DNA of 64,000 bases from CAVVGZ01 sp963841845 (GTDB lineage: Bacteria; Chloroflexota; Anaerolineae; Anaerolineales; Anaerolineaceae). This document shows, piece after piece, positions 25,656 through 35,401 of the stretch (the stretch's first letter is position 1; each line of letters begins with the position of its first letter). The stretch is taken from the NCBI GenBank assembly GCA_963841845.1, contig CAWJEG010000007.1, positions 1-64,000 of the forward strand, read 5' to 3'. The notes beneath the pieces were generated by a model. It was given only the letters and a program-made list of their open reading frames with translations, was not told the origin of the DNA and made no database searches. Position numbers and translations under genes: made by a program.

Positions 25656-26798
25656 CCGGATCTTTGACGGAGACCTGGTAGTTGTATCCGGCTTTCAGGA
25701 GGCGGGGTGTCCAGGTTTTGTAGGCATTGTCGATAGACGGCTTCATCTTCTGTTATCTTCCCGTCTGCATTGGTATCCGTGAACCAGTATGGATAAGCCG
25801 CAACATCATATCCGATGCCAGCACCGGCATACTTCGGTGGCGTACGCCTGGATGACTTTCAATAACATTTTCCTGCATCGTGGCAATTTCTCGTTGATCG
25901 GTTCATCAATATCCCCGTCACCGTCATAATCACGCTGGGAGGAAACCATGCGAATATTCTTAACATCGTCCACTGTGGCAACACCGGTATGGCAGGTGGC
26001 ACATTCGGTTAGCTTCAATTCCAGCGAATGGGAGTCGTGGCAGTCATTGCATTGGGTAATGTCAGCAGCATGGCCGAAAAAGGCATCATAGGTATTGCCT
26101 GTCATATTCATAGCCACCTTTTACCATCGTCCCGTAGCGGGTTGCTGCCGCAGCATAATAGTGGATATTGACGAAACCGAGGTCCGGCAGATACGGTATC
26201 TTCATCGGCAACAGCCACTTTTTCGATGGCAGCATTTACGTGGATAGGTGGAAGCCTCTGCCCTGATGGCAGGTGCATACAGACCGCATCATCACCCAAG
26301 CCTGTTATGGTCACCGGAACCATTTCACCGGCTTCATTTGCCTGCATGTTGGGGGAATGCGACCGAATCCATCATCCTCGGTGGCTTCGTTGTGGCAGGC
26401 AACACAGGTGATCACTTCACCTACAGCCGGGGGAATATCGACTACACCCGCTGCGCTGCCATCGGCTCCAACATAATCCTGGAAACCACTGGAACTGTGG
26501 CATTCGGCGCAAGGCTTCGACAACCGGTGGGTCGTCTTCATTCCAATGGTTGAATGCTTCTGCTGTTTCATCGGAGTGGCCGGCAGCCTTCCCATTTTTC
26601 AAGGTATGGTATCTCCACCACCGGTTCTGCTGCTGCGGGACATGGTTCCGCTGGAGGGCAGACCTGGGTTGCCACGGCTTGCACTGCGGCTTCCGCCGCT
26701 TCGGGGGGAACCGCAGTTCCGCTGCAGGCAGCCAGGGTTGCCCCGATTAAGAGCAGAATTCCCATGACCCATAAATAAACAACTGGTGATTTCCTCAT
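25656..26798 (-). pseudogene. Multihaem cytochrome c, N-terminal pentahaem half, broken by multiple frameshifts
   Basis: Starts at the ATG 26798 behind AAGGAGGAAT, with a lipoprotein signal ending LAAC and an Ala/Pro/Glu linker. Reading then moves through all three minus frames. Fragments in different frames cover about 26798-26568, 26595-26311, 26347-26108, 26117-25806 and on to 25655. Haem sites CAECH, CVACH, CNDCH and CATCH are intact within fragments; a fifth, CMTCH near 26280, is restored by removing one base. The order and linker motifs mirror the intact downstream half, so the ancestral protein was a decahaem lipoprotein made by internal duplication. The many single-base indels could be real decay or sequencing or assembly error in a repeated gene. 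Confidence 0.72.
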
Positions 26799-26825
26799 AG
26801 ATTCCTCCTTCAATATGTATTCCAA

Positions 26826-27268
26826 TGTTATTAAAAAATATCATTCCCAGTTTGAGAAATTATTCACAATTACGCTATTATCAATCATACAAAAAAATCA
26901 AGATTAATGCAAGATTAAAATTGTCACAATTTTCGTCATATAGGTCGGATTACACCTATCACAGGGTATTAATTGTTCTATTTTTGCATTTAATGCGTTT
27001 ATTGCCCGCTTCGAAAATTGGCTCAATTTTTACCCACATCACTTTCATGGCTGACTGGCTGCAAAAAAATACTGGATCTACCAGTTGGAATTTTTACCAG
27101 GTAATTCCAATCTATTGGATGGATCATTTTGAAACAGGCTTGGTTTATAACCAGGATATTGTTGGAAGTGGATGAGATCAATGCGAATTGATAACAATTC
27201 CGCTGGTTTTTGATAAAATGAAAGACAGAACGACCAACGATCATTATCCACCAAAGAAAGCGAGATGA
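26826..27268. other. Intergenic region between cytochrome and glycosyltransferase
   Basis: AT-rich, between divergent genes. An ORF on the plus strand here has no ribosome-binding site or protein-like composition. The one notable element is the perfect palindrome at 26917-26933. Confidence 0.5.
26917..26933. promoter_or_regulatory. Candidate operator palindrome upstream of the cytochrome
   Basis: AAAATTGT-C-ACAATTTT, a perfect 8-bp inverted repeat with a one-base centre, about 120 bases upstream of the cytochrome ATG. A further TCACAATT half-site-like copy occurs near 26865. The shape fits a dimeric regulator, but no regulator gene is nearby. Confidence 0.35.
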
Positions 27269-28306
27269 ATGTTCATGAAGGTGATCATTCAAATCCCATG
27301 TTTCAATGAAGAGGAATCCCTGCCCATTACCTTTGCGGAGCTCCCCAGGCAGCTAAATGGGGTGGACGAGGTGGAGTGGCTGGTAATAAACGATGGAAGC
27401 AGCGACCGTACTGTTGAGGTTGCCATTGCCCAAGGGGCACATCACGTCGTTTCTCATTATAAAAATCTCGGTTTGGCCCAGGCTTTCATCTCTGGAATAA
27501 GTGCCTGTATCTTTTTTGGCGCAGATATCATCGTTAATACGGATGCAGACAACCAGTATGTTGCGGCAGATATCCAGAAGTTAATCGACCCCATCCTCCG
27601 GGGTGAGGCCGAATATGTGATTGGCACCCGCCCCATCGATGAGATTGTCCATTTCTCCCCCATTAAGAAGAAACTTCAAAAATTTGGCAGCTGGATTGTT
27701 AGAAAATTGAGTCAGACCAATGTTGAAGATGCTCCCAGCGGTTTTCGGGCCATAACCCGCAATGCAGCAACTCACCTGCATGTATTTAATCGCTATACCT
27801 ATACCATTGAAACTGTCATCCAGGCCGGGAGGATGAACCTGCCCACCATCTCAGTGCCTATCCGTACTAACCAGGACCTGCGATCATCACGCCTCATTTC
27901 AAGCATTCCAGCCTATTTGCAGCGCTCTTTTGCCACAATTGTCCGTTCATTCATGACCTATGAACCGCTCCGCTTTTTTGTAGCGCCCGGATTTTTCTTG
28001 TTTCTGTGTACCTTTATTATCGGATTGCGCTTTCTTTACTTTTTCTTCATTGGAGACGGCGCCGGTCATATCCAATCCTTGCTGTTCTCAATCGTCCTTT
28101 TCATTCTCGGGGCAGTGATGGTCATTGTTGGATTGATGGGTGATTTAATAGGTGTTAATCGGAAGCTGCTGGAGGACCTGGATTACCGGTTGAAGCAGAC
28201 CCAGTCACTGTTGGAGGAGAACCTCTTATCCACATCCATCCATCAGAAAGTTTTCTCAAGGGCGTATCTCACATACAGCATCCGCTTGCAAGAATTGGAT
28301 AAATAA
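27269..28306 (+). CDS. Family 2 glycosyltransferase with C-terminal membrane segments
   Basis: 345 aa. A GT-A catalytic domain: IQIPCFNEEESLP (nucleotide-binding start), LVINDGSSDRT and VNTDADNQYVAADI (metal-binding DXD), then APSGFRAITRNAA. Two hydrophobic segments follow near 235-300, as in polyprenyl-phosphate mannose/glucose synthases (DPM1/GtrB-like). It probably transfers a sugar from a nucleotide sugar to a polyprenyl phosphate at the membrane; the sugar is unknown. It stands alone on the plus strand facing the leftward sugar genes. Confidence 0.85.
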   Translation: MFMKVIIQIPCFNEEESLPITFAELPRQLNGVDEVEWLVINDGSSDRTVEVAIAQGAHHVVSHYKNLGLAQAFISGISACIFFGADIIVNTDADNQYVAADIQKLIDPILRGEAEYVIGTRPIDEIVHFSPIKKKLQKFGSWIVRKLSQTNVEDAPSGFRAITRNAATHLHVFNRYTYTIETVIQAGRMNLPTISVPIRTNQDLRSSRLISSIPAYLQRSFATIVRSFMTYEPLRFFVAPGFFLFLCTFIIGLRFLYFFFIGDGAGHIQSLLFSIVLFILGAVMVIVGLMGDLIGVNRKLLEDLDYRLKQTQSLLEENLLSTSIHQKVFSRAYLTYSIRLQELDK

Positions 28307-28817
28307 TAGAAATACGGGAACACCGGGGCTGGTTTCTTGTCCGTAACAGAGCCAGATAAACCAGTATCCCGTTAACCCGTGCTTAATTTATTTATGTGTA
28401 ACCTGGTAAGGATTAGGAACTGATGTGGAACCCTTGTGTGGTGTTCGGGATTTGCAAACCTGAATTAATAACTATACGCATCATCCATCATTCATCCCCA
28501 CCTGTTATTTGGAAATCGGCTCAATATTTCTTGTTATGTCCATATCGCCAGGATTATAAGCTGGAAGAACCTTCCAAGCAGGCGCGGTTGACTGGGACAT
28601 CCATCCTTTCTACCGTCTCGTCCCAAGGATTTATATTCTATAATGGCAATTCATCCATTCTCAAGCCAAGGGGTATTTGGATGATGATCAACAATCAATC
28701 AGTAGATCGGGTTTTATAAATGGGTTTTAGTGAATGGTCAATTGGTTTTAGGAGAACAGGGATAGTCAGTTATCCAGATTCCCGCCTTGAACAGTTATTT
28801 GCGAAAAATCATGCTAT
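28307..28817. other. Intergenic region after the glycosyltransferase
   Basis: 511 bases between two convergent genes. The longest plus-strand ORF here (98 codons) has unlikely composition and no convincing family. Nothing else recognised. Confidence 0.5.
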
Positions 28818-29996
28818 CTATTGACAATCTTGTTCAACGCCAGCGGTTCTGGTCAAATACAGATCCTCCTCCGGTAGAATCACGGATACAGCATCGATAC
28901 CACCCCCGGCGGAGCATCCTACCACAATAGCCGTTTTCCCGTTCAGGTACACATCCGGCCAGGGTTCTTCATAGGGAAGCAGTATATTCATGCTGGGTTT
29001 GTACGGACCGATAAGTTCAAAGGTGATGCGCGGGTAATCATAAACCACCGACCGCATTCGCGAGATATCCTCGCCCTCTCCCGCCCTGTAATATTGCGCA
29101 TAAATGAGCCGTCCTTCGATAACTGACGTGGTGGGGAGATTAACATAGTTTAAATACGCTGCAGGTGTCATTCCGGCATTATTGGACAACCTCTCCACAT
29201 CAATTCGTTCTAAAATTTCCTGCTTGGACTGGATTTGATATTTTTGCGGAAAGATAGTGTCCGTAAAAGGAATCATGGACCCGATGACCAGGAAGAGGAG
29301 AAGCATCGGTGCAAATGACTTTACCGGAAAATGGATATCCCTTGAGGGTTTTACATGAATCGTTGGTTCCTTTTCGAATTGTGGCTCGAAACCGTTGAGG
29401 ACATCGTTGAATGGTTTGGATATGAATTGAATGAAGACCACCAGCCCCGTACAGAAATATAATAATATGACCCATTCGATAGGCTGGGTATATCGGGATG
29501 CAGATGTCAGAGCAACAGCAGTGCCAGCGCTGTATGCAAGAAAGAAAAAGAGCGGGAATATTCCTGCCAAAAAATCAGGCCGGACGTTATAGCTGATGCC
29601 GGCTGCCAGGAACGCCAATACAATTAAGAAAGAGATATTCCCCCGAACCATTCTCCATGGAGCAACCTGGCGGCTCTCTAGAAACACCGTGGCAGGGAAA
29701 ATCACCGGAGTGCCGGAGGTGATACTTGGAAGCATTGTTGGTAAAATTTGGACAGTATTTACAAAATTAAATACAAAATGCTCTCCAAGCAGATATAGGA
29801 TAGATTTTCCAGGTTGGTCCACCCCATCTTCTTCAAACTCCGACGGCTGGGTTTCAGTTAATATTCCTTCTTTATCGCCGGGTTGTGTCACTTCATAAGG
29901 GGGTTCCTGCGTCGTCTGAATCTGAATAGGACTATTGTCTATTATATGTTGGTTCGGATTCTTCTGGAGACATTTTCCCATACCGCTCCTCGACAA
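28818..29996 (-). CDS. Polytopic membrane protein, C-terminal part; probably continues the upstream gene after a frameshift
   Basis: 392 aa as an open frame, but its only available start is a TTG inside the previous gene with no ribosome-binding site, and it overlaps that gene by 65 bases. A soluble Gln/Pro/Thr-rich stretch is followed by hydrophobic segments (ISFLIVLAFLAAGISY, IFPLFFFLAYSAGTAV, WVILLYFCTGLVVFI and one near residue 230) and then a soluble C-terminal domain of about 150 residues with GRLIYAQYYRAGEGEDISRM. No family recognised for this part alone. Most simply it is the second half of one long GT39-like membrane protein split by one indel near 29940-29990. Confidence 0.55.
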   Translation of the reverse strand: MSRSGMGKCLQKNPNQHIIDNSPIQIQTTQEPPYEVTQPGDKEGILTETQPSEFEEDGVDQPGKSILYLLGEHFVFNFVNTVQILPTMLPSITSGTPVIFPATVFLESRQVAPWRMVRGNISFLIVLAFLAAGISYNVRPDFLAGIFPLFFFLAYSAGTAVALTSASRYTQPIEWVILLYFCTGLVVFIQFISKPFNDVLNGFEPQFEKEPTIHVKPSRDIHFPVKSFAPMLLLFLVIGSMIPFTDTIFPQKYQIQSKQEILERIDVERLSNNAGMTPAAYLNYVNLPTTSVIEGRLIYAQYYRAGEGEDISRMRSVVYDYPRITFELIGPYKPSMNILLPYEEPWPDVYLNGKTAIVVGCSAGGGIDAVSVILPEEDLYLTRTAGVEQDCQ

Positions 29997-31491
29997 CCGA
30001 GTGCTGCATTTTAAAAAGGAAATAGAATGGGGTATCTATGGTCATCTGGCTTCTCACCATCCATGGCAGGATACTTGCCAGGGCAGCAGCACCGAATATT
30101 ACCGAATGATAGATGGATGGTTTGATTGCAAACCGCATGTGTAGGAAAATTGCCGCCAGCGATGCCGGCAGCAAAAACCAGGGATTGGTACGTACAAGTG
30201 TGCTTAATCCAAAGAGACCGCCCGCCAGCACCAGGTTACGTGGATGGGCGCAGGGATCCTTTAGCCATTTAATCATGAAAAGGCAAAATCCTGCCAGAAG
30301 TAACGTGATAAATGGTTCGGTGAGCAAGGCTTTGACCGGCGACATCCACGTATCAGCCGAGTAAAAAATGATATTCTTCTCGCGAATAATCGTTAGAATC
30401 GCGATAAGGATGCCCAGGTATTGGCTGTGATAGATTTTCCCGATTAGAAAATAAATAACCGGGATTAATGCCAATACCAGGATTTGGTAGAAAATCATAC
30501 GATCATAATGTTGCCCGCCAAACAACCGGAATAACATTACTGCGAAAACATAAAACGGATTGTCGATGTAATCGCCATTATTCAATCCCTGTCCTATCAC
30601 TGCCAGTTGTCCGGGCAAATCAAAGCGGGTTGGATCAGATGCCGGAACGTAATCGGCATTAGGGGGGAATGGACCGATTCGATAGTAGCTGCTGCGCATC
30701 GGTTCATTCGACCATACAAGCACTGCCGCAATCCAGATAATCATCGCAATCAATAAAGTACTTGTCCGGAAAAGATTTATCTGCTGGTTTTGTGAGAGAA
30801 ATAGTTTGCCAAATTGGTTTACTATCCAAACCTGCGCGGTAATCAAAAGGGCAACAAATAGTTCCCGGTAAGAAATAAATATGGTTGGAGTGCGAACAGG
30901 ATCATCATGTATTCCAGCCCCATAGCCAGTCAAACTAATCACAATCCACATCAAGCAGAAAACGCCAAGCACAAATAAAAATAACAGCTTCTGAGGCGGA
31001 ACAGATAATTCAATTTTTCTATCAGCCTCTTCATTCTTTACCAGCAGCATGGCAATAATAAACTGCAGTACAACCAGGATAACCCAACCCACAAATGGCT
31101 GCAGGCGGATAAGATAGCCGGTAAAACCTCCCCAGATAATTGGTGAGATGAAGGTAAAGGCGATCACAGAAATCAGCAGCATCTGGGCGGCAACCAGCAT
31201 GATAAGGCTGGTAATCTTCTTGTCCACAATCCAGGCAAAGAATTGTGTAAAAATGGCGTCTACCCGGCTGGTATTTGACCAGGCAAAATAAAAACATACA
31301 AAAGCAAATAATAACCATATCAGGCTGAATAGGATTTGCGGAAGGGAGAAGGTATAAATAATCTGGTGGGGTTCATTGGCAGGTGCTGCTAATAACAAAA
31401 AAACACCTATCAAACATTCCAAACCTGCCAGGGTTAAAAAAACCGTTAGAATCCTTTTTTTATCCATACTTTTTTTGCTGTGAGAAATCAT
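29932..31491 (-). CDS. Polytopic membrane glycosyltransferase-like protein (GT39/ArnT type), N-terminal part
   Basis: 519 aa with about ten hydrophobic segments. The arrangement of a large luminal loop (NEPMRSSYYRIGPFPPN), a DYIDNPFYVFAVMLFRLFGGQHYDRMIFYQ block and NPWFLLPASLAAIFLH resembles polyprenyl-phosphate-sugar-dependent glycosyltransferases (PMT/ArnT class), which add a lipid-linked sugar to an acceptor outside the membrane. Assignment to a family is tentative. It is the third gene of a leftward operon, eight bases behind the sugar-1-phosphate transferase, and ends abruptly at a TAG that probably follows a frameshift into the downstream ORF. Confidence 0.6.
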   Translation of the reverse strand: MISHSKKSMDKKRILTVFLTLAGLECLIGVFLLLAAPANEPHQIIYTFSLPQILFSLIWLLFAFVCFYFAWSNTSRVDAIFTQFFAWIVDKKITSLIMLVAAQMLLISVIAFTFISPIIWGGFTGYLIRLQPFVGWVILVVLQFIIAMLLVKNEEADRKIELSVPPQKLLFLFVLGVFCLMWIVISLTGYGAGIHDDPVRTPTIFISYRELFVALLITAQVWIVNQFGKLFLSQNQQINLFRTSTLLIAMIIWIAAVLVWSNEPMRSSYYRIGPFPPNADYVPASDPTRFDLPGQLAVIGQGLNNGDYIDNPFYVFAVMLFRLFGGQHYDRMIFYQILVLALIPVIYFLIGKIYHSQYLGILIAILTIIREKNIIFYSADTWMSPVKALLTEPFITLLLAGFCLFMIKWLKDPCAHPRNLVLAGGLFGLSTLVRTNPWFLLPASLAAIFLHMRFAIKPSIYHSVIFGAAALASILPWMVRSQMTIDTPFYFLFKMQHSVVEERYGKMSPEESEPTYNRQ

Positions 31492-31499
31492 ATCCCGGA

Positions 31500-32939
31500 T
31501 CAGTAAGCCCCTTTTCCGGAAAATACAGTAAAGAAAGTTTTTACAATAATAAATAAATCCAACCAGATCGACCAGTTTTGCACATAATAACGGTCCAGGC
31601 GTACCCGCTGCTGGTATGAAAGATCATTACGCCCGGACACCTGCCATAATCCGGTCAAACCGGGTTTCACCTGGATATAGATCTTAAAATCATCTGCATA
31701 TTGTTGAATTTCTTTCGAAACAATAGGACGTGGTCCAACCAGGCTCATTTCCGCTTCCAGAACATTCAATAGTTGGGGCAGTTCATCCAGGCTAAAGCGC
31801 CTGAGGAATTTTCCAATTCTGGTGATACGCGGGTCATCCTTAATCTTCATTGTCTCTTCCCATTCCTTTAGATGATCCGGATTGTCTGCCAGGTATTTGG
31901 TTAATATTTCCTCGGCTTTGGGAACCATGGTGCGGAATTTCCAGATTCGAATATCCTTCCCCTGGTGGCCTATCCTTGTCTGGCGGTAAAATATTGGTCC
32001 CCGTGAATCAATTGCAATCATAAGGGCAATTAAGAGGAAAACCGGGATCATAATTGGACTGGAAATTAGGATTATTCCAAGATCCATTACCCGTTTAAAA
32101 ATTTGCTGCCTGCGTATTAGTAAATTTTGATGAATTTCTAAACCGATTAAACCCCCAATATCTTTGGGGGTAAACCAGATATTCGACAGCTGTTGATCAG
32201 GATTGATCATAATCATGTGTGGAATATGAAAAATATGATCTCTTGTAATCGCTTTAAGGAAATCCTCAGGGATATCCGATGTAACAACGATTGCAGTGGA
32301 TAAATTTGATACAGCAGCCTGGATTGCAGGGATATCATCATCGGAGAATAATCTCACATTTTCAGGACGTTCAACCTCAAGGGGCTTTGCATGGATGATG
32401 AGATCTGGCATGTATCCCAGTTTTGGATTCTTATTCAGCATGTTGAAGATACGAGCCCCTTTTTCGCCAAAACCTATCAGGACAATTGGTTCCCCCCAGA
32501 GGCCGCGCCTGGCAGCCAGGCTGCGAACAATATGGCGAGCCGCTGGTATGGCAATAATCGCAATTGCCCAGGTTAAGGCAAATGAAGCCCGGGAATACAT
32601 TTCTACATTGCGTATCCAAAATGACATCGTACCAAGGGCAAGGAAGACTGCAGTCGTGGAGATCGTCAAACGACGCAGTTCATCATAAGGATTTATACCC
32701 ACGGCAGGATACAGCCCTCCCAATGAAAATACGATAATAAATAAAAGGATGAGGGGAATTAAGCTTTGGTACAGTGATGGATTCAGATCAGAACGCACAA
32801 ACGTCCAAAGGTGAAGAGCGATGAATCCGGAAATAAAAAGACTGATACTGTCAGATAAAATCAAGAGCAGATCCATCAAATAGCGGTTGTTTAGCCTTCG
32901 AGTCGCTTCTATGGTAGATGTTTCGCTAATATTAGACAA
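31500..32939 (-). CDS. Polyprenyl-phosphate sugar-1-phosphate transferase (initiating, WbaP/CpsE type)
   Basis: 479 aa. The N-terminal half has four to five membrane segments and a CoA-binding-like Rossmann part (VLIGFGEKGARIF). The C-terminal bacterial sugar transferase domain begins KRVMDLGIILISSPIMIPVFLLIALMI and has the conserved GPIFYRQTRIG, KFRTM, RFSLDELPQLLNVL, SLVGPRP and VKPGLTGLWQVSGR motifs. It attaches the first sugar phosphate to undecaprenyl phosphate, starting a surface polysaccharide repeat. It sits 35 bases downstream of a GT4 gene, forming the start of one assembly line. Confidence 0.92.
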   Translation of the reverse strand: MSNISETSTIEATRRLNNRYLMDLLLILSDSISLFISGFIALHLWTFVRSDLNPSLYQSLIPLILLFIIVFSLGGLYPAVGINPYDELRRLTISTTAVFLALGTMSFWIRNVEMYSRASFALTWAIAIIAIPAARHIVRSLAARRGLWGEPIVLIGFGEKGARIFNMLNKNPKLGYMPDLIIHAKPLEVERPENVRLFSDDDIPAIQAAVSNLSTAIVVTSDIPEDFLKAITRDHIFHIPHMIMINPDQQLSNIWFTPKDIGGLIGLEIHQNLLIRRQQIFKRVMDLGIILISSPIMIPVFLLIALMIAIDSRGPIFYRQTRIGHQGKDIRIWKFRTMVPKAEEILTKYLADNPDHLKEWEETMKIKDDPRITRIGKFLRRFSLDELPQLLNVLEAEMSLVGPRPIVSKEIQQYADDFKIYIQVKPGLTGLWQVSGRNDLSYQQRVRLDRYYVQNWSIWLDLFIIVKTFFTVFSGKGAY

Positions 32940-32974
32940 TGGTCATTCCCTTGATAATATCCGGGGAAGAATGG

Positions 32975-34129
32975 TCAATTTTCTCTATGCCCAAGGATTT
33001 TGTTAAACTTCTCCCAGGCAATTTCCACTTGAGTAGAATAATCACCCCGGAACCGATCAATCGAAAAACGTAAAGCATTTTCCCGACAGGCTTGTGGAGA
33101 AAACGCCTGAAATGCTTTCTCAAAACGATAAATTGCATTCTGGACAGCCTCGATGGACTGCTCCGTGAAAAATAGGCCGGTCGGATTGGATTGATCCAGG
33201 TTGCGGACGGTCTCCAGTACGCCGCCCTGCCCATAGGCGATTATTGGAGTACCGCACGCCTGTGCTTCCACCGGTACAATCCCAAAATCTTCTTTGGCTG
33301 CAAAGATAAGTGCCCGCGCCTTCTGCATCCTATCCTTAACAATCTCAGAGGATTGGTATCCCATGAGGGAGATGTTTGGCCCGGCGCGTGATTGCAGACG
33401 CTTAAAATCGGGGCCATCTCCTATTACATACAATCTTTTTTCCGGCATGGCGGTGAATGCATCAATAATCAAATCCATTCTTTTGTATTGAACAAAGCGT
33501 GATACTGCCAGATATTCATTTTCCCGTTGGTTGGAAAGGGAGAAGTAATCCACGTCAACCGGGGGATATACCACTCTGGCTTCCCGCCGGTATACCTTAT
33601 GGATCCGCCGGGCAATAAATTGGGAATTTGCCAGAAATTCGTCGACTCCATTGGCAGTCCGCAAATCCCATAAGCGCAGGTAGTGTAATAGAAGGCGTGC
33701 AAAACTGCTTTTTAATCCGTGCTCAAGGTGGGCTTCCCGTAAGTATTGCTGCTGCATATCCCATGCATACCTCAGGGGTGAATGGATATAGCTGATATGC
33801 AGTTGGTCTGGTCCGGTTATTACTCCTTTTGCTACTGCATGGGAGCTGGAGAGAACCAGATCATAATCAGAAAGATCTAACTGCTCCACCGCAATTGGCA
33901 TGAGGCCAATATATTGCCTGTATTTTTTCCTGGCAAATGGTAAATTTTGGATAAAAGAAGTGTTGGGTTTTTTTCCGCCGAGAAATTGGCGGTGATCCTC
34001 AGGAAGAAAATCCACCAGACTGAAGACGTCAGCTTCCGGGTATAACTGCAGGATCTGCTCACACACTCTCTCAGAACCAGAATAGACAGTAAACCAGTCA
34101 TGCACCAGGGCAATTTTCCGGGATTTCAT
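32975..34129 (-). CDS. Family 4 glycosyltransferase
   Basis: 384 aa, GT-B fold. The N-terminal domain has ALVHDWFTVYSGSERVCEQIL and SYIHSPLRYAWDMQQ; the C-terminal donor domain has YLAVSRFVQYKRMDLIIDAF, VIGDGPDFKRL and the EDFGIVPVEAQACGTPIIAYGQGG motif (EX7E) for the nucleotide sugar. It probably extends the lipid-linked sugar made by the adjacent transferase. First gene of its leftward operon. Confidence 0.9.
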   Translation of the reverse strand: MKSRKIALVHDWFTVYSGSERVCEQILQLYPEADVFSLVDFLPEDHRQFLGGKKPNTSFIQNLPFARKKYRQYIGLMPIAVEQLDLSDYDLVLSSSHAVAKGVITGPDQLHISYIHSPLRYAWDMQQQYLREAHLEHGLKSSFARLLLHYLRLWDLRTANGVDEFLANSQFIARRIHKVYRREARVVYPPVDVDYFSLSNQRENEYLAVSRFVQYKRMDLIIDAFTAMPEKRLYVIGDGPDFKRLQSRAGPNISLMGYQSSEIVKDRMQKARALIFAAKEDFGIVPVEAQACGTPIIAYGQGGVLETVRNLDQSNPTGLFFTEQSIEAVQNAIYRFEKAFQAFSPQACRENALRFSIDRFRGDYSTQVEIAWEKFNKILGHREN

Positions 34130-34411
34130 TTGTTAATTATAGCCTACTCCAGATTACCCGGAAAAATATTGGGCAAAAAAATCGATTCCAATTAACCCAT
34201 TGGAAAGAATCACGGACAAGCTATATCTATACGCATCCTGCCCAAGAATACAAAACACTTACAGCAAATCGGTAGATTCTGAAATTCTTTCCTGGCCAGG
34301 TTAAAAATTTCACCTGCACGGGATATTCGAATTCCAACACAGTTACTTCACAAATTTAAATAGCCGAATTAATCCGGGATTGTTTTGCAAGAAATTTATT
34401 TACAGGGATCC

Positions 34412-35392
34412 TCATTCTTCTGAATCATTTTGAGAAAAAAATTGGCGGCTGCCCACCAGGGCTTTCAGCAAGTCTCTCCTTTTTAATGCACGCTTCCGAT
34501 CAATTTCAACAGTCCCCGCCTTATCATCTGCCAACTTTCTTAATGCCTCAATCCACACCCCGCTGCTAACTGGATAATGCCCCACCCTCCATCGCTCTAC
34601 ATAAATTGGTAGATCAGGAACATTCGTAATTTTTTTCTGTGAAATTATTTTACTGATCCCGTGGGATTCAACCTTAATCTCCACCAGTTCATGTTCCGGT
34701 TTTACCGGGCAAACCTGCATACAGGCACCGCATTTAATGCAGAAATAATCCGCCAGTACCAATTGTCCAGAATCATCCAGATGAAGCGCTCGCGTCGGGC
34801 AAATCTCTGCACATGCCCGGCATCCAGGTTCACATTTTTCCTTTTGCAGGGTAATGCTTCCCGCCCATGGTTGGGTCACCTGGAAGGCTCCATCTGTGGC
34901 TACTTCACACTGCCGGCAGTGAATACATCCGGATTGATCAACGACCATGGTCTTTGTAATTTCATCAAAAGCAATGACATTTGTTGGACAATTGTTGATT
35001 ACAAAGTCTCTGCGTGACCAATCAAATGCATCTGCATTGAACTCAGTCGATTTGATCAGTTCCGGAAAAGCCCCGTATGTTGAGACCGGAATTTCTGGCT
35101 TCCCATTAATCGTCATTGAAATTGCATTGGTTGGGCAGGTAATTAAACAAATTCCACACAGGACACAGGTATCCGCATCGATGTCAATGGAGGGGTTTTT
35201 TTGAATTTTCCCATCAACCAACAGGCTTTCCTGGTGGATTACAGACTCTTTCGGACAAACCAGCGGTCCGATTTGACAGCCAACACAGCGTTCCAGATCC
35301 CAGGTCATCACATAATGGCGGGTAACCATGGCTCTTTCCAGGATGATGGAATGATCCGTTATCGTTTTTCGAGTTTCTCCTCTATGGCTCAT
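34412..35392 (-). CDS. Polyferredoxin-like [4Fe-4S] protein
   Basis: 326 aa with several ferredoxin clusters: CVGCQIGPLVCP (first, with unusual spacing), CVLCGICLITCP, CIHCRQC, CRACAEICP and CIKCGACMQVCP. Its layout resembles MvhB-type polyferredoxins of hydrogenase operons. It has no membrane segments and is predicted to relay electrons. AGGAGT is nine bases before the ATG, and it follows the hydrogenase large subunit by nine bases, last in the AOR/Hdr/hydrogenase operon. Confidence 0.8.
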   Translation of the reverse strand: MSHRGETRKTITDHSIILERAMVTRHYVMTWDLERCVGCQIGPLVCPKESVIHQESLLVDGKIQKNPSIDIDADTCVLCGICLITCPTNAISMTINGKPEIPVSTYGAFPELIKSTEFNADAFDWSRRDFVINNCPTNVIAFDEITKTMVVDQSGCIHCRQCEVATDGAFQVTQPWAGSITLQKEKCEPGCRACAEICPTRALHLDDSGQLVLADYFCIKCGACMQVCPVKPEHELVEIKVESHGISKIISQKKITNVPDLPIYVERWRVGHYPVSSGVWIEALRKLADDKAGTVEIDRKRALKRRDLLKALVGSRQFFSQNDSEE

Positions 35393-35401
35393 GCTGCACT
35401 C

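Noticed and set aside
26825..27175. Plus-strand ORF of 116 codons between cytochrome and glycosyltransferase
   Set aside because: No ribosome-binding site, unlikely composition, and it overlaps the cytochrome promoter region.
28423..28719. Plus-strand ORF of 98 codons
   Set aside because: No convincing composition or family; only a weak AGGA precedes the start. Left as intergenic.
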